This document shows positions 16,795-26,937 of a DNA stretch of 47,672 nucleotides, piece after piece. The DNA lies in assembly GCF_913778665.1 (NCBI RefSeq), contig NZ_CAJYVQ010000013.1, positions 1 to 47,672 of the forward strand, in the 5' to 3' direction. Every line of letters starts with the position of its first letter. The first letter of the stretch is position 1. Under the pieces are notes generated by a model. The model searched no databases, was not told where the DNA came from, and was given only the letters and a program-made list of their open reading frames with translations. Made by a program: the position numbers and the translations under genes. This stretch comes from an uncultured Stenotrophomonas sp. (GTDB lineage: Bacteria; Pseudomonadota; Gammaproteobacteria; Xanthomonadales; Xanthomonadaceae).

Positions 16795-19700
16795 GCCGGT
16801 TCCTCCGCGCCCGCCGCACTGCCTGCATCACCCGGCTCGACCCCGCCGGCATGCTTGCGGCCACGCTCGCGGTAATAGGCGTCGCCTCGGCGGTCCATCA
16901 GGTCGTACACCACCGGGATCACCAGCAGGGTCAGCAGGGTCGAGACCAGCAGGCCGCCGATCACGGTGATCGCCATCGGCGCACGCACCTCGGCACCCTC
17001 GCCCATCGCCACCGCCAGCGGCAGGAAGCCGAACAGCGTGCACAGGGTGGTCATGATGATCGGCCGCAGGCGCGAGCGCGCACCTTCCACCAGCGCTTCA
17101 TGCTTGGCCACGCCGGCCTCGCGCAGCTGGTTGACCTTGTCGATCAGGATGATCGCGTTCTTGGTGACCAGGCCGACCAGCAGGATCAGGCCGATGAACA
17201 CGACCACCGAAATCGGCTTGCCGGTCAGCATCAGCGCCAGGATCGCACCGACCAGCGCCAGCGGGATGGTGAACAGGATCACAAACGGGTGCAGCAGCGA
17301 TTCGAACTGCGAAGCCATCACCAGATAAACCAGGAAGATCGCCAGGCCGAAGGCAAAGATCAGCGACTTGGCGGCCTGCGCCAGTTCCTCGCCCTGGCCG
17401 CCGATGTGCAGGCCCACGCCGGCGCCCAGCGGTTGCTCGGCCACCATCTGCTGCACTTCGCGCATGGCCGCGCCCAGGTCGATGTCGCGCAGGTTGGCCG
17501 AGACCACCGCCACGCGGGTCTGGTCGGCGCGATGGATCTCGCTCGGGCCGGTGGTGGCGACCACGTCGGCCACCGCGTCCAGGGTCACCGGACGGGTGCT
17601 GCCTGGATTGACGATCAGCCGGCGGATGCTTTCCACGCTGGCACGGTCGCCTTCCTGCGCACGCACCAGCACGTCGATCTTGCGGTCACGGAAGCTGTAG
17701 CGGGTGGCGACGTCGCCACGCACCTTCTTCACCACCACATCGGCGATCTGGCGGGTGGTCAGGCCCAGCGCGCCGGCGCGTTCCTGATCGAAACGGATCT
17801 GGATTTCCGGGAAACCTTCTTCCACCGTCGACTTGACGTCGGCGTAGTGCGCGTTGCCACGCAGCATCGCCGCCAGGCGTTGGCCGGCCACTTCCAGCGT
17901 CGCCATGTCCTGCCCGCGCAGCTCGATTTCCAGCGGGGTGGAGAAGCTGAACAGTGCCGGTCGCGCGAAGTCGACCTGCGCACCCGGATGCTGGGTCATG
18001 GTGTCGCGCAGACGTTCGGTGATCGCCGCTTCGGTGCGCGGATTGCCGCCGCCTTCCATCACCACGGTCAGCTTGCCGATGTTTTCGCCGCTCTCGGTCG
18101 GGCTGGCATCCAGGCGGGTGCCGCTGCCACTGACGCCGTACAGCGAGGCCACGCCTTCGCCCTTGCCGTGCGCCAGCTGCAGCTCACGCACCAGCGCATC
18201 GGTCTGCTTCAGCGGCGTGCCTGCCGGCAGCTTCACCGTCATTTCGAAGCGGTCCTGCGCCAGCTGCGGGATCAGGTCGGCACCGAGCATCGGCACCAGT
18301 GCCATGGTCGCCATGAAGATAAGGCTTGCCACGGCCAGCACCTTGCCGGGATGGGCCAGCGCGCTCGGCAGCAGGCGCAGGTAACCGCGCTCGGCGCCGG
18401 CGTAAGGCTTCATCGCCAGGTCGCTGGCCTTGCGCATCACCGGCCCGACCACCGCCACCACGCCGCGCCACAGGCGCACCACCAGCCAGGCCAGCGCATA
18501 GAAGCCCCAGCGCACGGTCGCCACCGCGCCGCGACGGCCCAGCGCAACCGGCTTCTGCCAGCGGTTCTGTGGCTGCCACGGTGCGTTCGGCGCTTCCTCC
18601 GGGAACGCCAGCGGCGGCCGTCCCTTCAACGAGCTGAGCATCGGGATCAGGGTCATCGACACCAGCAGCGAGATCGCGATGGCGATCGCCACGGTCAGTG
18701 CCTGGTCGCGGAACAGCTGGCCAGCGATGCCTTCGACGAACACCAGCGGCAGGAACACGGCGATGGTGGTCAGGGTCGAGGCGACCACCGCCATGCTCAC
18801 TTCGCGGGTACCGGCAATCGCTGCCTGCAGGATGCCCAGGCCACGCTCGCGCGCCTTGGCGATGCTCTCCAGCACCACGATCGAATCGTCCACCACCAGG
18901 CCGGTGGCCAAGGCCAGGCCGCCCAGCGACATCACGTTCAAGCTCAGGCCGAGCTGGCCCATGAAGAAGAACGTGGCGACGATCGAGACCGGCAGCGACA
19001 GGCTGATCACGAACGTGCTCCAGCCATCGCGCAGGAACAGGAAGATGATCAGGATCGCCAGCAGGCCGCCAATCACCGCGTCCTTCTTGACGTCGGCGAT
19101 GGCGTGCTCGATGAAGCGCGACTGGTCCTCGATCGTGGTCATCTCGACATCGGCCGGGAACGTGTCCTTGATCTGCTCCAGGCGCTTGCGCAGCGCTTCG
19201 GCGGTGGACACGGTGTTGGCATCACCTTCCTTGTAGATCGCCAGTTCGACCGATTCCTTGCCGCCCAGGCGGATCACCGCTTCGCGCTCCTTGTAGCCCT
19301 GGCGCACGGTCGCCACGTCCTTCAGCCGCACCGGCACGCCGTTGGCGACTACGCTGGAACCGCCGCCGGTCGATGCGCTCTGTGCCGCCGACGCCGCCGC
19401 GATGGCCGCCGCCGAACCGGTCGATGCGGCGATGTTGAACATCTGCTGCAGCGCCGAGTCTGCCGCGCTGCCGTTGGACGCCTGGGTGGTGACCAGCAGG
19501 TTGCGGATTTCCTCCAGGTCGGCGAACTGGTTGACGGTACGCACCAGGAAGCGTTGCGAGCCTTCCTCCAGGCGGCCGCCGGAGATGTTGATGTTCTCGT
19601 CCTTCAGGCGCTTGATGACGGTGTCGATCGGCAGGTTCAGCTGCGCCAGCTTCTGCTGGTCGATGTCGACCTGGATCTCGTCTTCCAGGCCGCCGCCGAC

Positions 19701-20312
19701 CTTGACCGCAGCCACGCCGGTGACCGGCTCGAGCTTCTTCTTCAGGTCTTCATCAGCATAGCGGCGCAGGCCGGTCAGCTCGCGGATCGCGTCGGCATCG
19801 GTGGCCGGCGCAGTCTTGCTCGACAGCACCAGGCGCATGATCGGCTCAGTGGACGGATTGAAGCGCAGCAGCACCGGGGCCTTGGCCTCCAGTGGCAGGT
19901 TCAGCGCTTCCATCTTGTCGCGCACCTCCAGGCTGGCCTGGTCCATGTTGGTGCCCCAGGCGAACTCCAGCACCACATCGCTCTGGCCGGTGCGCGAGAC
20001 AGACTTCAGCTTGCGCAGGTTCTTGACCACGCCCACCGCTTCTTCGACCGGCTGGGTGATCAGGGTTTCGATTTCGGTCGGCGCCGCACCGGTGTATTCG
20101 GTGCGCACGGTCAACGTCGGGTAGCTCAGGTCGGGCAGCAGGTTGACCTTGAGGTTGCCCAGCGCGATCAGCCCGAACAGCAGCAAGGTGACCGTGCACA
20201 TGGCGATGGTCACGCGGCGGCGCGTGGCGAATTCCACCAGGCCGCCGCGCATGCCGGCGGCGGCGCCGTCGCTTGCCGGCGAGGCACCGTCGTCGTGGCC
20301 CGGGGCGGTCAT
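16791..20312 (-). CDS. RND efflux pump permease subunit (first of pair), unusually long
   Basis: At 1173 residues this RND permease is longer than the usual 1020-1050. Extra length lies in an Ala/Ser-rich stretch in the first periplasmic loop (about 278-322) and in an extended cytoplasmic segment between TM6 and TM7 (about 560-645). The relay residues are standard: TM4 GLVVDDSIVVLE (Asp475-Asp476) and TM10 LVTKNAIILID (Lys1051). The opening RRRVTIAMCTVTLLLFGLIA and PDLSYPTLTVRTEYTGAAP fit the HAE branch. It overlaps both the adaptor gene and the second pump by four bases, so the three are surely one operon. No outer-membrane channel gene is nearby; a TolC-type channel encoded elsewhere would be needed. 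Confidence 0.94.
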   Translation of the reverse strand: MTAPGHDDGASPASDGAAAGMRGGLVEFATRRRVTIAMCTVTLLLFGLIALGNLKVNLLPDLSYPTLTVRTEYTGAAPTEIETLITQPVEEAVGVVKNLRKLKSVSRTGQSDVVLEFAWGTNMDQASLEVRDKMEALNLPLEAKAPVLLRFNPSTEPIMRLVLSSKTAPATDADAIRELTGLRRYADEDLKKKLEPVTGVAAVKVGGGLEDEIQVDIDQQKLAQLNLPIDTVIKRLKDENINISGGRLEEGSQRFLVRTVNQFADLEEIRNLLVTTQASNGSAADSALQQMFNIAASTGSAAAIAAASAAQSASTGGGSSVVANGVPVRLKDVATVRQGYKEREAVIRLGGKESVELAIYKEGDANTVSTAEALRKRLEQIKDTFPADVEMTTIEDQSRFIEHAIADVKKDAVIGGLLAILIIFLFLRDGWSTFVISLSLPVSIVATFFFMGQLGLSLNVMSLGGLALATGLVVDDSIVVLESIAKARERGLGILQAAIAGTREVSMAVVASTLTTIAVFLPLVFVEGIAGQLFRDQALTVAIAIAISLLVSMTLIPMLSSLKGRPPLAFPEEAPNAPWQPQNRWQKPVALGRRGAVATVRWGFYALAWLVVRLWRGVVAVVGPVMRKASDLAMKPYAGAERGYLRLLPSALAHPGKVLAVASLIFMATMALVPMLGADLIPQLAQDRFEMTVKLPAGTPLKQTDALVRELQLAHGKGEGVASLYGVSGSGTRLDASPTESGENIGKLTVVMEGGGNPRTEAAITERLRDTMTQHPGAQVDFARPALFSFSTPLEIELRGQDMATLEVAGQRLAAMLRGNAHYADVKSTVEEGFPEIQIRFDQERAGALGLTTRQIADVVVKKVRGDVATRYSFRDRKIDVLVRAQEGDRASVESIRRLIVNPGSTRPVTLDAVADVVATTGPSEIHRADQTRVAVVSANLRDIDLGAAMREVQQMVAEQPLGAGVGLHIGGQGEELAQAAKSLIFAFGLAIFLVYLVMASQFESLLHPFVILFTIPLALVGAILALMLTGKPISVVVFIGLILLVGLVTKNAIILIDKVNQLREAGVAKHEALVEGARSRLRPIIMTTLCTLFGFLPLAVAMGEGAEVRAPMAITVIGGLLVSTLLTLLVIPVVYDLMDRRGDAYYRERGRKHAGGVEPGDAGSAAGAEEPA

Positions 20313-21454
20313 TGCTTGCTCCCGGCCTTGTCTGCCGCCTTGCCGGCTGCGGCTACCGTCTTCGCCTTCGGATCGGCGATCACCTGCACTGCGGTGCCAT
20401 CGCGCAGCGCGACCTTGCCGGCGGTGACCACCTGATCACCGGCCGCCAGGCCATCACGGATCTCCACCCACGGGCCCTCGGCATAACCCAGCTTGACCGG
20501 TACGCGTGCGACCTTGCCTTCGCGCACCCGGAACACCGCCGGCTCACCGTCGTCGAGCAGCGCCAGGCGCGGCACCACGAGCGCATCGGCACGCTGGTCG
20601 TAATCGATGCGGATGCGGCCGAACATGCCGGGCTGCAGCGCGTGGGCAGCGCCATCGAAGGCGCTGACCACGCGAAACGTGCCGCTGCCCGAATCCACCA
20701 CCGGCGCGATGCGGTCAACGGTGCCGGTGAAGCTCTGCCCCTGCAGCGCATCGGCGGCCAGCGTCACCGGCTGGCCGGCACGCAGCGTGGCCAGTTCGCG
20801 CTCGGGCACGTTCAGGGTGGCTTCCAGCCGCGAGTTGTCGACGATGCGGAAGATCGGCGTATTGATCTGCACGAAGTTGCCGGTCTTGATCGAGCGCGAG
20901 GCGATCACCCCGGAGATCGGTGCGACCACCGTGGTGTAGGACAGCTCCAGCGTAGCCAGGCGGTACTGCGCGCGGACGTTTTCGAGGTCGTAGCGCAGCT
21001 GGTCGACATCGGCGGCGCTGACCATCTGCTGGCCGACCAGCTTCTGGGCGCGCTGGTAGTTGTTTTCCAGCTTGCGCATCTGCGCTTCGCTCTGTGCAAC
21101 GGCCAGGCGTGCGCGGTCCGGATCCAGCCGCACCAGTGGCTGCCCAGCGGTGACCCGCTGGCCTTCCTCGACCAGCACCGCCAGTGCCACACCGGAGGTC
21201 TTGGCGACCACCTGCGATTCGGCGCGCGGCTCCAGTGCGGCGGTGCCGGTGTAGCTGGCCGCGACCGCGCGGTGGCTGGCCACTGCCACCTCGACCGGAA
21301 CCGCGTCGACCTTCTTCTCCTCCTTGGTCTCGGCCGCCTTGGCTTCGGAATTGGGCCCTGCGGCGCAACCGCCCAGCAGCAGTGAGGTGGAGATCAGCAG
21401 TGCGGCAGCGCAGATTCCGCTGCGACGGCCAGACAGGAAGATTGGGTGCGACAT
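20309..21454 (-). CDS. RND efflux periplasmic adaptor lipoprotein
   Basis: This is the membrane fusion protein of the RND operon, linking the pumps to an outer-membrane channel. I chose the ATG at 21454 because it gives a lipoprotein signal (SISTS... LLLGGC, Cys about 31) and 381 residues; an upstream frame extension is not signal-like. Visible parts are the N-terminal beta strand and lipoyl halves (YTGTAALEPRAESQVVAKTS and VVAPISGVIASRSI), a coiled coil around residues 130-170, and barrel/membrane-proximal domains ending in Ala/Lys-rich sequence. Start of the first pump overlaps its end by four bases. It is divergent from the cytochrome genes. Confidence 0.93.
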   Translation of the reverse strand: MSHPIFLSGRRSGICAAALLISTSLLLGGCAAGPNSEAKAAETKEEKKVDAVPVEVAVASHRAVAASYTGTAALEPRAESQVVAKTSGVALAVLVEEGQRVTAGQPLVRLDPDRARLAVAQSEAQMRKLENNYQRAQKLVGQQMVSAADVDQLRYDLENVRAQYRLATLELSYTTVVAPISGVIASRSIKTGNFVQINTPIFRIVDNSRLEATLNVPERELATLRAGQPVTLAADALQGQSFTGTVDRIAPVVDSGSGTFRVVSAFDGAAHALQPGMFGRIRIDYDQRADALVVPRLALLDDGEPAVFRVREGKVARVPVKLGYAEGPWVEIRDGLAAGDQVVTAGKVALRDGTAVQVIADPKAKTVAAAGKAADKAGSKQ

Positions 21455-21660
21455 CGTCAGGTCCCTGGAGGATGCGTGGACAGGTGTGGTAGCAAAGTAA
21501 TGCACCACTTCACGGCCACACCATATCCCAAAGGTCATGGTGCCTTCACGCCGCTGGTCGGCCTCCCCCCCATTTCAGCTAGATGAAACCTGAGGCTATA
21601 CTCGGGTCGTTCCGTACCCCACGCCGGAACGACCAGACCCGAAACCCCGGAAACGACACC

Positions 21661-22050
21661 ATGCGCCCGCAGCCGCTCGCCGCTTGTCTCGCTCTGGCCG
21701 TCCTCCTGCCCTTTGGGGCCGCCGCACAGCCCGCTCCTGCTACTGCCACACCCGCTCCGGCCCCGGCTGCCGCCGCCGCGCCGGCGCCTGCCGCGCCCAC
21801 CGGCAACTTCGACAATGGCCGCGTGCTGGCCTACACCTGCCAGGGGTGCCACGGCATCACCGGCTACAAGAACGCCTACCCCAGCTACCGGGTGCCGAAG
21901 ATCGGCGGCCAGACCCAGCAGTACCTGGCCCAGGCCCTGACCGAGTACCGCCAGGGCAAGCGCCGGCATCCGACGATGCAGGCGCAGTCGATGAGCTTCA
22001 GCGAACAGGAGATCGCCGATCTCTCTGTTTACCTGTCCACCGTCAAGTAA
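21661..22050 (+). CDS. Exported single-haem cytochrome c (c4-like domain)
   Basis: A 129-residue periplasmic cytochrome: signal peptide at 1-22, an Ala/Pro-rich linker (about 25-46), then one haem-binding motif CQGCH at 60-64. The distal part PKIGGQTQQYLAQALTEY and the Met in HPTMQAQSMSFSEQEI (axial ligand candidates) match one half of a cytochrome c4. I chose the ATG at 21661 because it begins the signal peptide. Its neighbour encodes a second single-haem c4-like domain, so the two may act together as electron carriers to a terminal oxidase. Confidence 0.9.
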   Translation: MRPQPLAACLALAVLLPFGAAAQPAPATATPAPAPAAAAAPAPAAPTGNFDNGRVLAYTCQGCHGITGYKNAYPSYRVPKIGGQTQQYLAQALTEYRQGKRRHPTMQAQSMSFSEQEIADLSVYLSTVK

Positions 22051-22059
22051 GGCCCGCCC

Positions 22060-22521
22060 ATGTCGAAAGCCGCGCATCCGATGCGTCATGCCATCGCCCT
22101 GTCCGTTGCCCTGCTGCTGGCCGCCTGTTCGCAGTCGCAGGTGGAAAACAGCGAGAAATCCGCCGCCGACCCGGGCCATGCCAGCGGCGAACACGGTTCG
22201 TCGTCGTCGGCCGGCCTGCCTGCAGGCCGCGAGGCCGCCGGCGAAGCCCGCGCCAAGGTGAAGGGCAAGGCCACCAACCAGAGCTGCATCGACTGCCACG
22301 GGGCTGACGGCAACGCGCCGATCGACCCGACCTATCCCAAGCTGGGTGGGCAATATGGCGACTATCTGGCGCATGCCCTGCAGGCCTACCGCGCCGGCGA
22401 CCGCCAGCACATGCTGATGACGCCGCAGGCGAAGGACCTGAGTGACCAGGACATCGCCGATCTGGCCGCGTATTTCGGCAGCCGGCCGAGCCAGCTGCGG
22501 GATCTGCACGGGGTCAAATGA
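22060..22521 (+). CDS. Lipoprotein single-haem cytochrome c (c4-like domain)
   Basis: This 153-residue protein has a lipoprotein signal (LLLAAC, Cys23), a hydrophilic Ser/Gly/Ala linker (about 24-62), and one haem motif CIDCH at 76-80 followed by YPKLGGQYGDYLAHALQAYR and HMLMTPQAKDLSDQDIADLAAYF. The domain is clearly homologous to the preceding cytochrome. It should be lipid-anchored in the periplasm, giving a tethered partner for the soluble one. It begins nine bases after the first gene and is surely co-transcribed. A second in-frame Met (residue 8) is a possible start. Confidence 0.9.
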   Translation: MSKAAHPMRHAIALSVALLLAACSQSQVENSEKSAADPGHASGEHGSSSSAGLPAGREAAGEARAKVKGKATNQSCIDCHGADGNAPIDPTYPKLGGQYGDYLAHALQAYRAGDRQHMLMTPQAKDLSDQDIADLAAYFGSRPSQLRDLHGVK

Positions 22522-22533
22522 CGGCCGGCCCCC

Positions 22534-22640
22534 GGTAGGTGCGGACCGTCGGTGGGTAGGTGCGGACCGTTGTTCCGCACAGATTCCGGATATCCACGCA
22601 TGGCGTGGATCTACCGAGCCGAGCGTGGGCTCGGCTCTAC
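22534..22640. repeat. Cluster of short palindromes and direct repeats
   Basis: The sequence GGTAGGTGCGGACCGT occurs twice (22534-22549 and 22555-22570); the second copy forms GTGCGGA/TCCGCAC with 22574-22580. Next come ATCCACGC/GCGTGGAT (22592-22610) and GAGCCGAGC/GCTCGGCTC (22616-22637), each followed by a CTAC end. The second palindrome recurs almost exactly at 44948-44970. This fills the convergent gap between the cytochromes and uup. Confidence 0.85.
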
Positions 22641-22674
22641 ATCAATCGGCGCAACCGCTGGCGCCGAGCAACGC

Positions 22675-24555
<1,881 letters not shown>

Positions 24556-24627
24556 CCGGATATTGTACGGGTTGGGGGCGTCGGCCGGGTTGCACCCGGC
24601 ACCCGCAGAGGCAACGGCCGCAGCCAA

Positions 24628-24688
24628 AGCTCGGTCGCCGCATCCATGCGGCTCACGCCCCCGCAACCGGACCCACCCCGCCTTCGAC
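24628..24688. repeat. Half copy of the large hairpin element
   Basis: The last part, 24664-24682 (CAACCGGACCCACCCCGCC), is identical to the right stem arm of the element at 45116-45216. The preceding stretch with GCATCCATGCGGCTCACG resembles its loop on the opposite strand. No left arm is present nearby, so this is a solo half element in the upstream region of uup. Confidence 0.7.
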
Positions 24689-24765
24689 CATTCCCTGCGA
24701 TCTGCCGTGACGGCATTCTGCTCTGGTGGGTGTCGACCTTGGTCAACACATGGGAATCTGATGAA

Positions 24766-25641
24766 TTACCCCACCTCCCCCAGCAACGCCTGCAGCCCCG
24801 GCAGCCATTGCTTGCCCGGGTGGCGTACCAGCCAGAGGGTGCGCTGCAGGGGCGGCAGTGGGGTCTCGAGTACGCGCAGGCGGCCCAGCGCCAGCGGCTC
24901 CTCCAGCGCATGACGGGACAGGCAGGCCACGCCGAGGCCGGCGATCGCGGCCTGCTTGATCGCTTCGGTGTTGCCCAGCTGCAGGGTCTGCGCGAAGCCG
25001 CGCAGGTGTGGCAGCAGCGCGTGTTCAACCGCTTCACGGGTGCCAGAGCCGGGTTCACGCAGCAGCCAGCGGGCGCGGCGCAGTTCATCCAGCGACCAGC
25101 ATGCTGGGGCATCGGCGGCGGCCACGATCACCAGCGGGTCCCGCTGCCAGGCCGTGACCTGCAGGCCGCGTTCGTGGCACGGGCCTTCGATCAGGCCGGC
25201 GTCGACGTCCAGGCGTTGCACGGCGGCCACCACGCCTGCGCTGTTGTCGATGCGCAGGTCGACCTCGGCCTGCGGTGCCTGGCGCAGCAGCTCGGCGATG
25301 CGCCGCGGCAGCAGATAGTTGCCGATGGTGGTACTGGCCGCCAGCACCAGCCTCAGCGGAGCGCCCTGCGCCGGGTCGCCGCCCGCGGCCAGGTGCCGCT
25401 CCAGGTCAGCGGCGTTGACCAGCAGCGTGCGCGCCGGCTCCAGCAACGCCCGGCCGTGGCCGTTCAGGGCCAGGCGGCGGCCGATGCGGTCGAACAGTGG
25501 GGTGCCGAAGTGTGCCTCCAGTTCCTGCAGGGCGGCGCTGCTGGCCGACTGCGAGAGCGCGATGGCCTGGCCCGCGGCGGTGGTGCTGCCGTGGTCGGCG
25601 ATGGCGACGAACACCTGCAGCTGGCGCAAGGTCAGACGCAT
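24766..25641 (-). CDS. LysR-family regulator, probably of the adjacent YeiH-type transporter
   Basis: A 291-residue LysR-type regulator with an N-terminal winged helix (LRQLQVFVAIADHGSTTAAGQAIALSQSASSAALQELE shortened: helices over residues 4-50) and a C-terminal effector-binding domain ending near residue 285. It is divergent from the yeiH-like gene with about 100 bases between starts, the same layout as E. coli yeiE and yeiH, so it probably controls that gene and itself. The ligand is unknown; in E. coli, YeiE is linked to sulfite response. Confidence 0.87.
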   Translation of the reverse strand: MRLTLRQLQVFVAIADHGSTTAAGQAIALSQSASSAALQELEAHFGTPLFDRIGRRLALNGHGRALLEPARTLLVNAADLERHLAAGGDPAQGAPLRLVLAASTTIGNYLLPRRIAELLRQAPQAEVDLRIDNSAGVVAAVQRLDVDAGLIEGPCHERGLQVTAWQRDPLVIVAAADAPACWSLDELRRARWLLREPGSGTREAVEHALLPHLRGFAQTLQLGNTEAIKQAAIAGLGVACLSRHALEEPLALGRLRVLETPLPPLQRTLWLVRHPGKQWLPGLQALLGEVG

Positions 25642-25743
25642 GGCGATTACCCGCTTGATAGGTAGGTTTCACCCATATTATTTGTTTTACAGGTCGATCG
25701 CGCAGGCGCACGCTCGTATTGTCACTTCAGCCCTGCCGTCGCC

Positions 25744-26823
25744 ATGAATGCCCTCGCCCTTTCCTCCTGGTCCCTGTCCGCCCTGCGCCAGCGCTGGCAG
25801 CCGCGCCTGCCCGGCCTGCTGCTGGTCGGCCTGATCTCGGCCGCGTCGCTGTACCTGGCCGAGCTGCCCTGGCTGCAGGCACATGGCCTGAGCGCGCTGA
25901 CCGTGGCGATCGTGGCCGGCATCATGGTCGGCAACACCTTCTATCCGCGCCTGGCGCCGAACAGCGCGGCCGGCGTCGGGTTCTCCAAGCACTGGTTGCT
26001 GCGCGCCGGCATCGTGCTGTATGGCCTGCGCCTGACGTTCCAGGACATCGGACATGTCGGCGTCGCCGGTGTGCTGATGGACGTGCTGGTGGTCGCCAGC
26101 ACCTTCGGCTTGGCCTGCTGGCTGGGCATGCGCGTGTTCAAGATGGAACGCGAGGCGGCGATGCTGATCGGCGCCGGCAGCGCGATCTGCGGCGCGGCAG
26201 CGGTGATGGCCGCCGAACCGGTGGTACGCGGGCGCACAGCGCAGGTCACCGTCGCAGTCTCTACGGTGGTCGTGTTCGGAACGCTGGCGATGTTCCTGTA
26301 CCCGGTGCTGTACACGCTGGTGCAGTCACACGGATGGCTGGCGATGGACGCGCGCCAGTACGGGCTGTTCACCGGCGCGACGGTGCATGAAGTCGCGCAG
26401 GTGGTGGCCGCTGGCAGGGCGGTCAATGAAGCGGCGGCTGATACCGCGGTGATCACCAAGATGGTGCGGGTGATGCTGCTGGCGCCGTTCCTGGTCGCGC
26501 TGTCGCTATGGCTGGCGCGTGGCGGCAAGGCCAGCACCGACGGCAGCAAGGCGCGCATCGTCGTGCCGTGGTTCGCGTTCGGTTTCGTGGCAGTGGCCGG
26601 CTTCAACTCGCTGCACCTGGTACCGGCCGGACTTCAGGCCGGACTGGTGCAGCTGGATACCGTGCTGCTGGCGATGGCAATGGCCGCGCTGGGCCTGACC
26701 ACCCACGTCTCGGCGCTGCGCCAGGCAGGCCTGAAGCCGCTGCTGCTGGCCTTGATCCTGTTTGCCTGGCTGCTGTTTGGTGGCCTGGCGATTCATCAGG
26801 GCGTGCTGGCGGTGCTGGGCTGA
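25744..26823 (+). CDS. yeiH: YeiH-family (UPF0324) putative sulfur-anion exporter
   Basis: A 359-residue polytopic inner-membrane protein of the YeiH/UPF0324 family, which is annotated as a putative sulfate or sulfite exporter; direct biochemical proof is sparse. About ten membrane helices are visible. Family motifs include the segment IVAGIMVGNTFYP near residue 57, KHWLLRAGIVLYGLRLTFQDI near 81, and GAGSAICGAAAVMAAEPVV near 142, with TVHEVAQVVAAG near 215. The neighbouring divergent LysR gene is its likely regulator. Confidence 0.86.
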   Translation: MNALALSSWSLSALRQRWQPRLPGLLLVGLISAASLYLAELPWLQAHGLSALTVAIVAGIMVGNTFYPRLAPNSAAGVGFSKHWLLRAGIVLYGLRLTFQDIGHVGVAGVLMDVLVVASTFGLACWLGMRVFKMEREAAMLIGAGSAICGAAAVMAAEPVVRGRTAQVTVAVSTVVVFGTLAMFLYPVLYTLVQSHGWLAMDARQYGLFTGATVHEVAQVVAAGRAVNEAAADTAVITKMVRVMLLAPFLVALSLWLARGGKASTDGSKARIVVPWFAFGFVAVAGFNSLHLVPAGLQAGLVQLDTVLLAMAMAALGLTTHVSALRQAGLKPLLLALILFAWLLFGGLAIHQGVLAVLG

Positions 26824-26937
26824 GCAAGAGCGAGCCGACCAAGGTCGGTCCCCCATGGACCCCCGCCATGCGTGGAGGAGGGATCCGACCCCACCTCCAT
26901 TAGGCGGGACCGGCCGCGCGTGCAGGTACAATGCGCC

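Noticed and set aside
16851..20435. Open frame of 1194 codons antisense to the long RND pump gene
   Set aside because: It mirrors a clear RND gene, is rich in His, Gln and Arg as expected for a frame opposite GC-rich coding DNA, and shows no domain.
13708..21454. Naming the RND operon as one of the described Sme pumps (for example a two-pump system such as SmeIJK)
   Set aside because: The layout is suggestive, but I cannot compare sequences, so no symbol is given.
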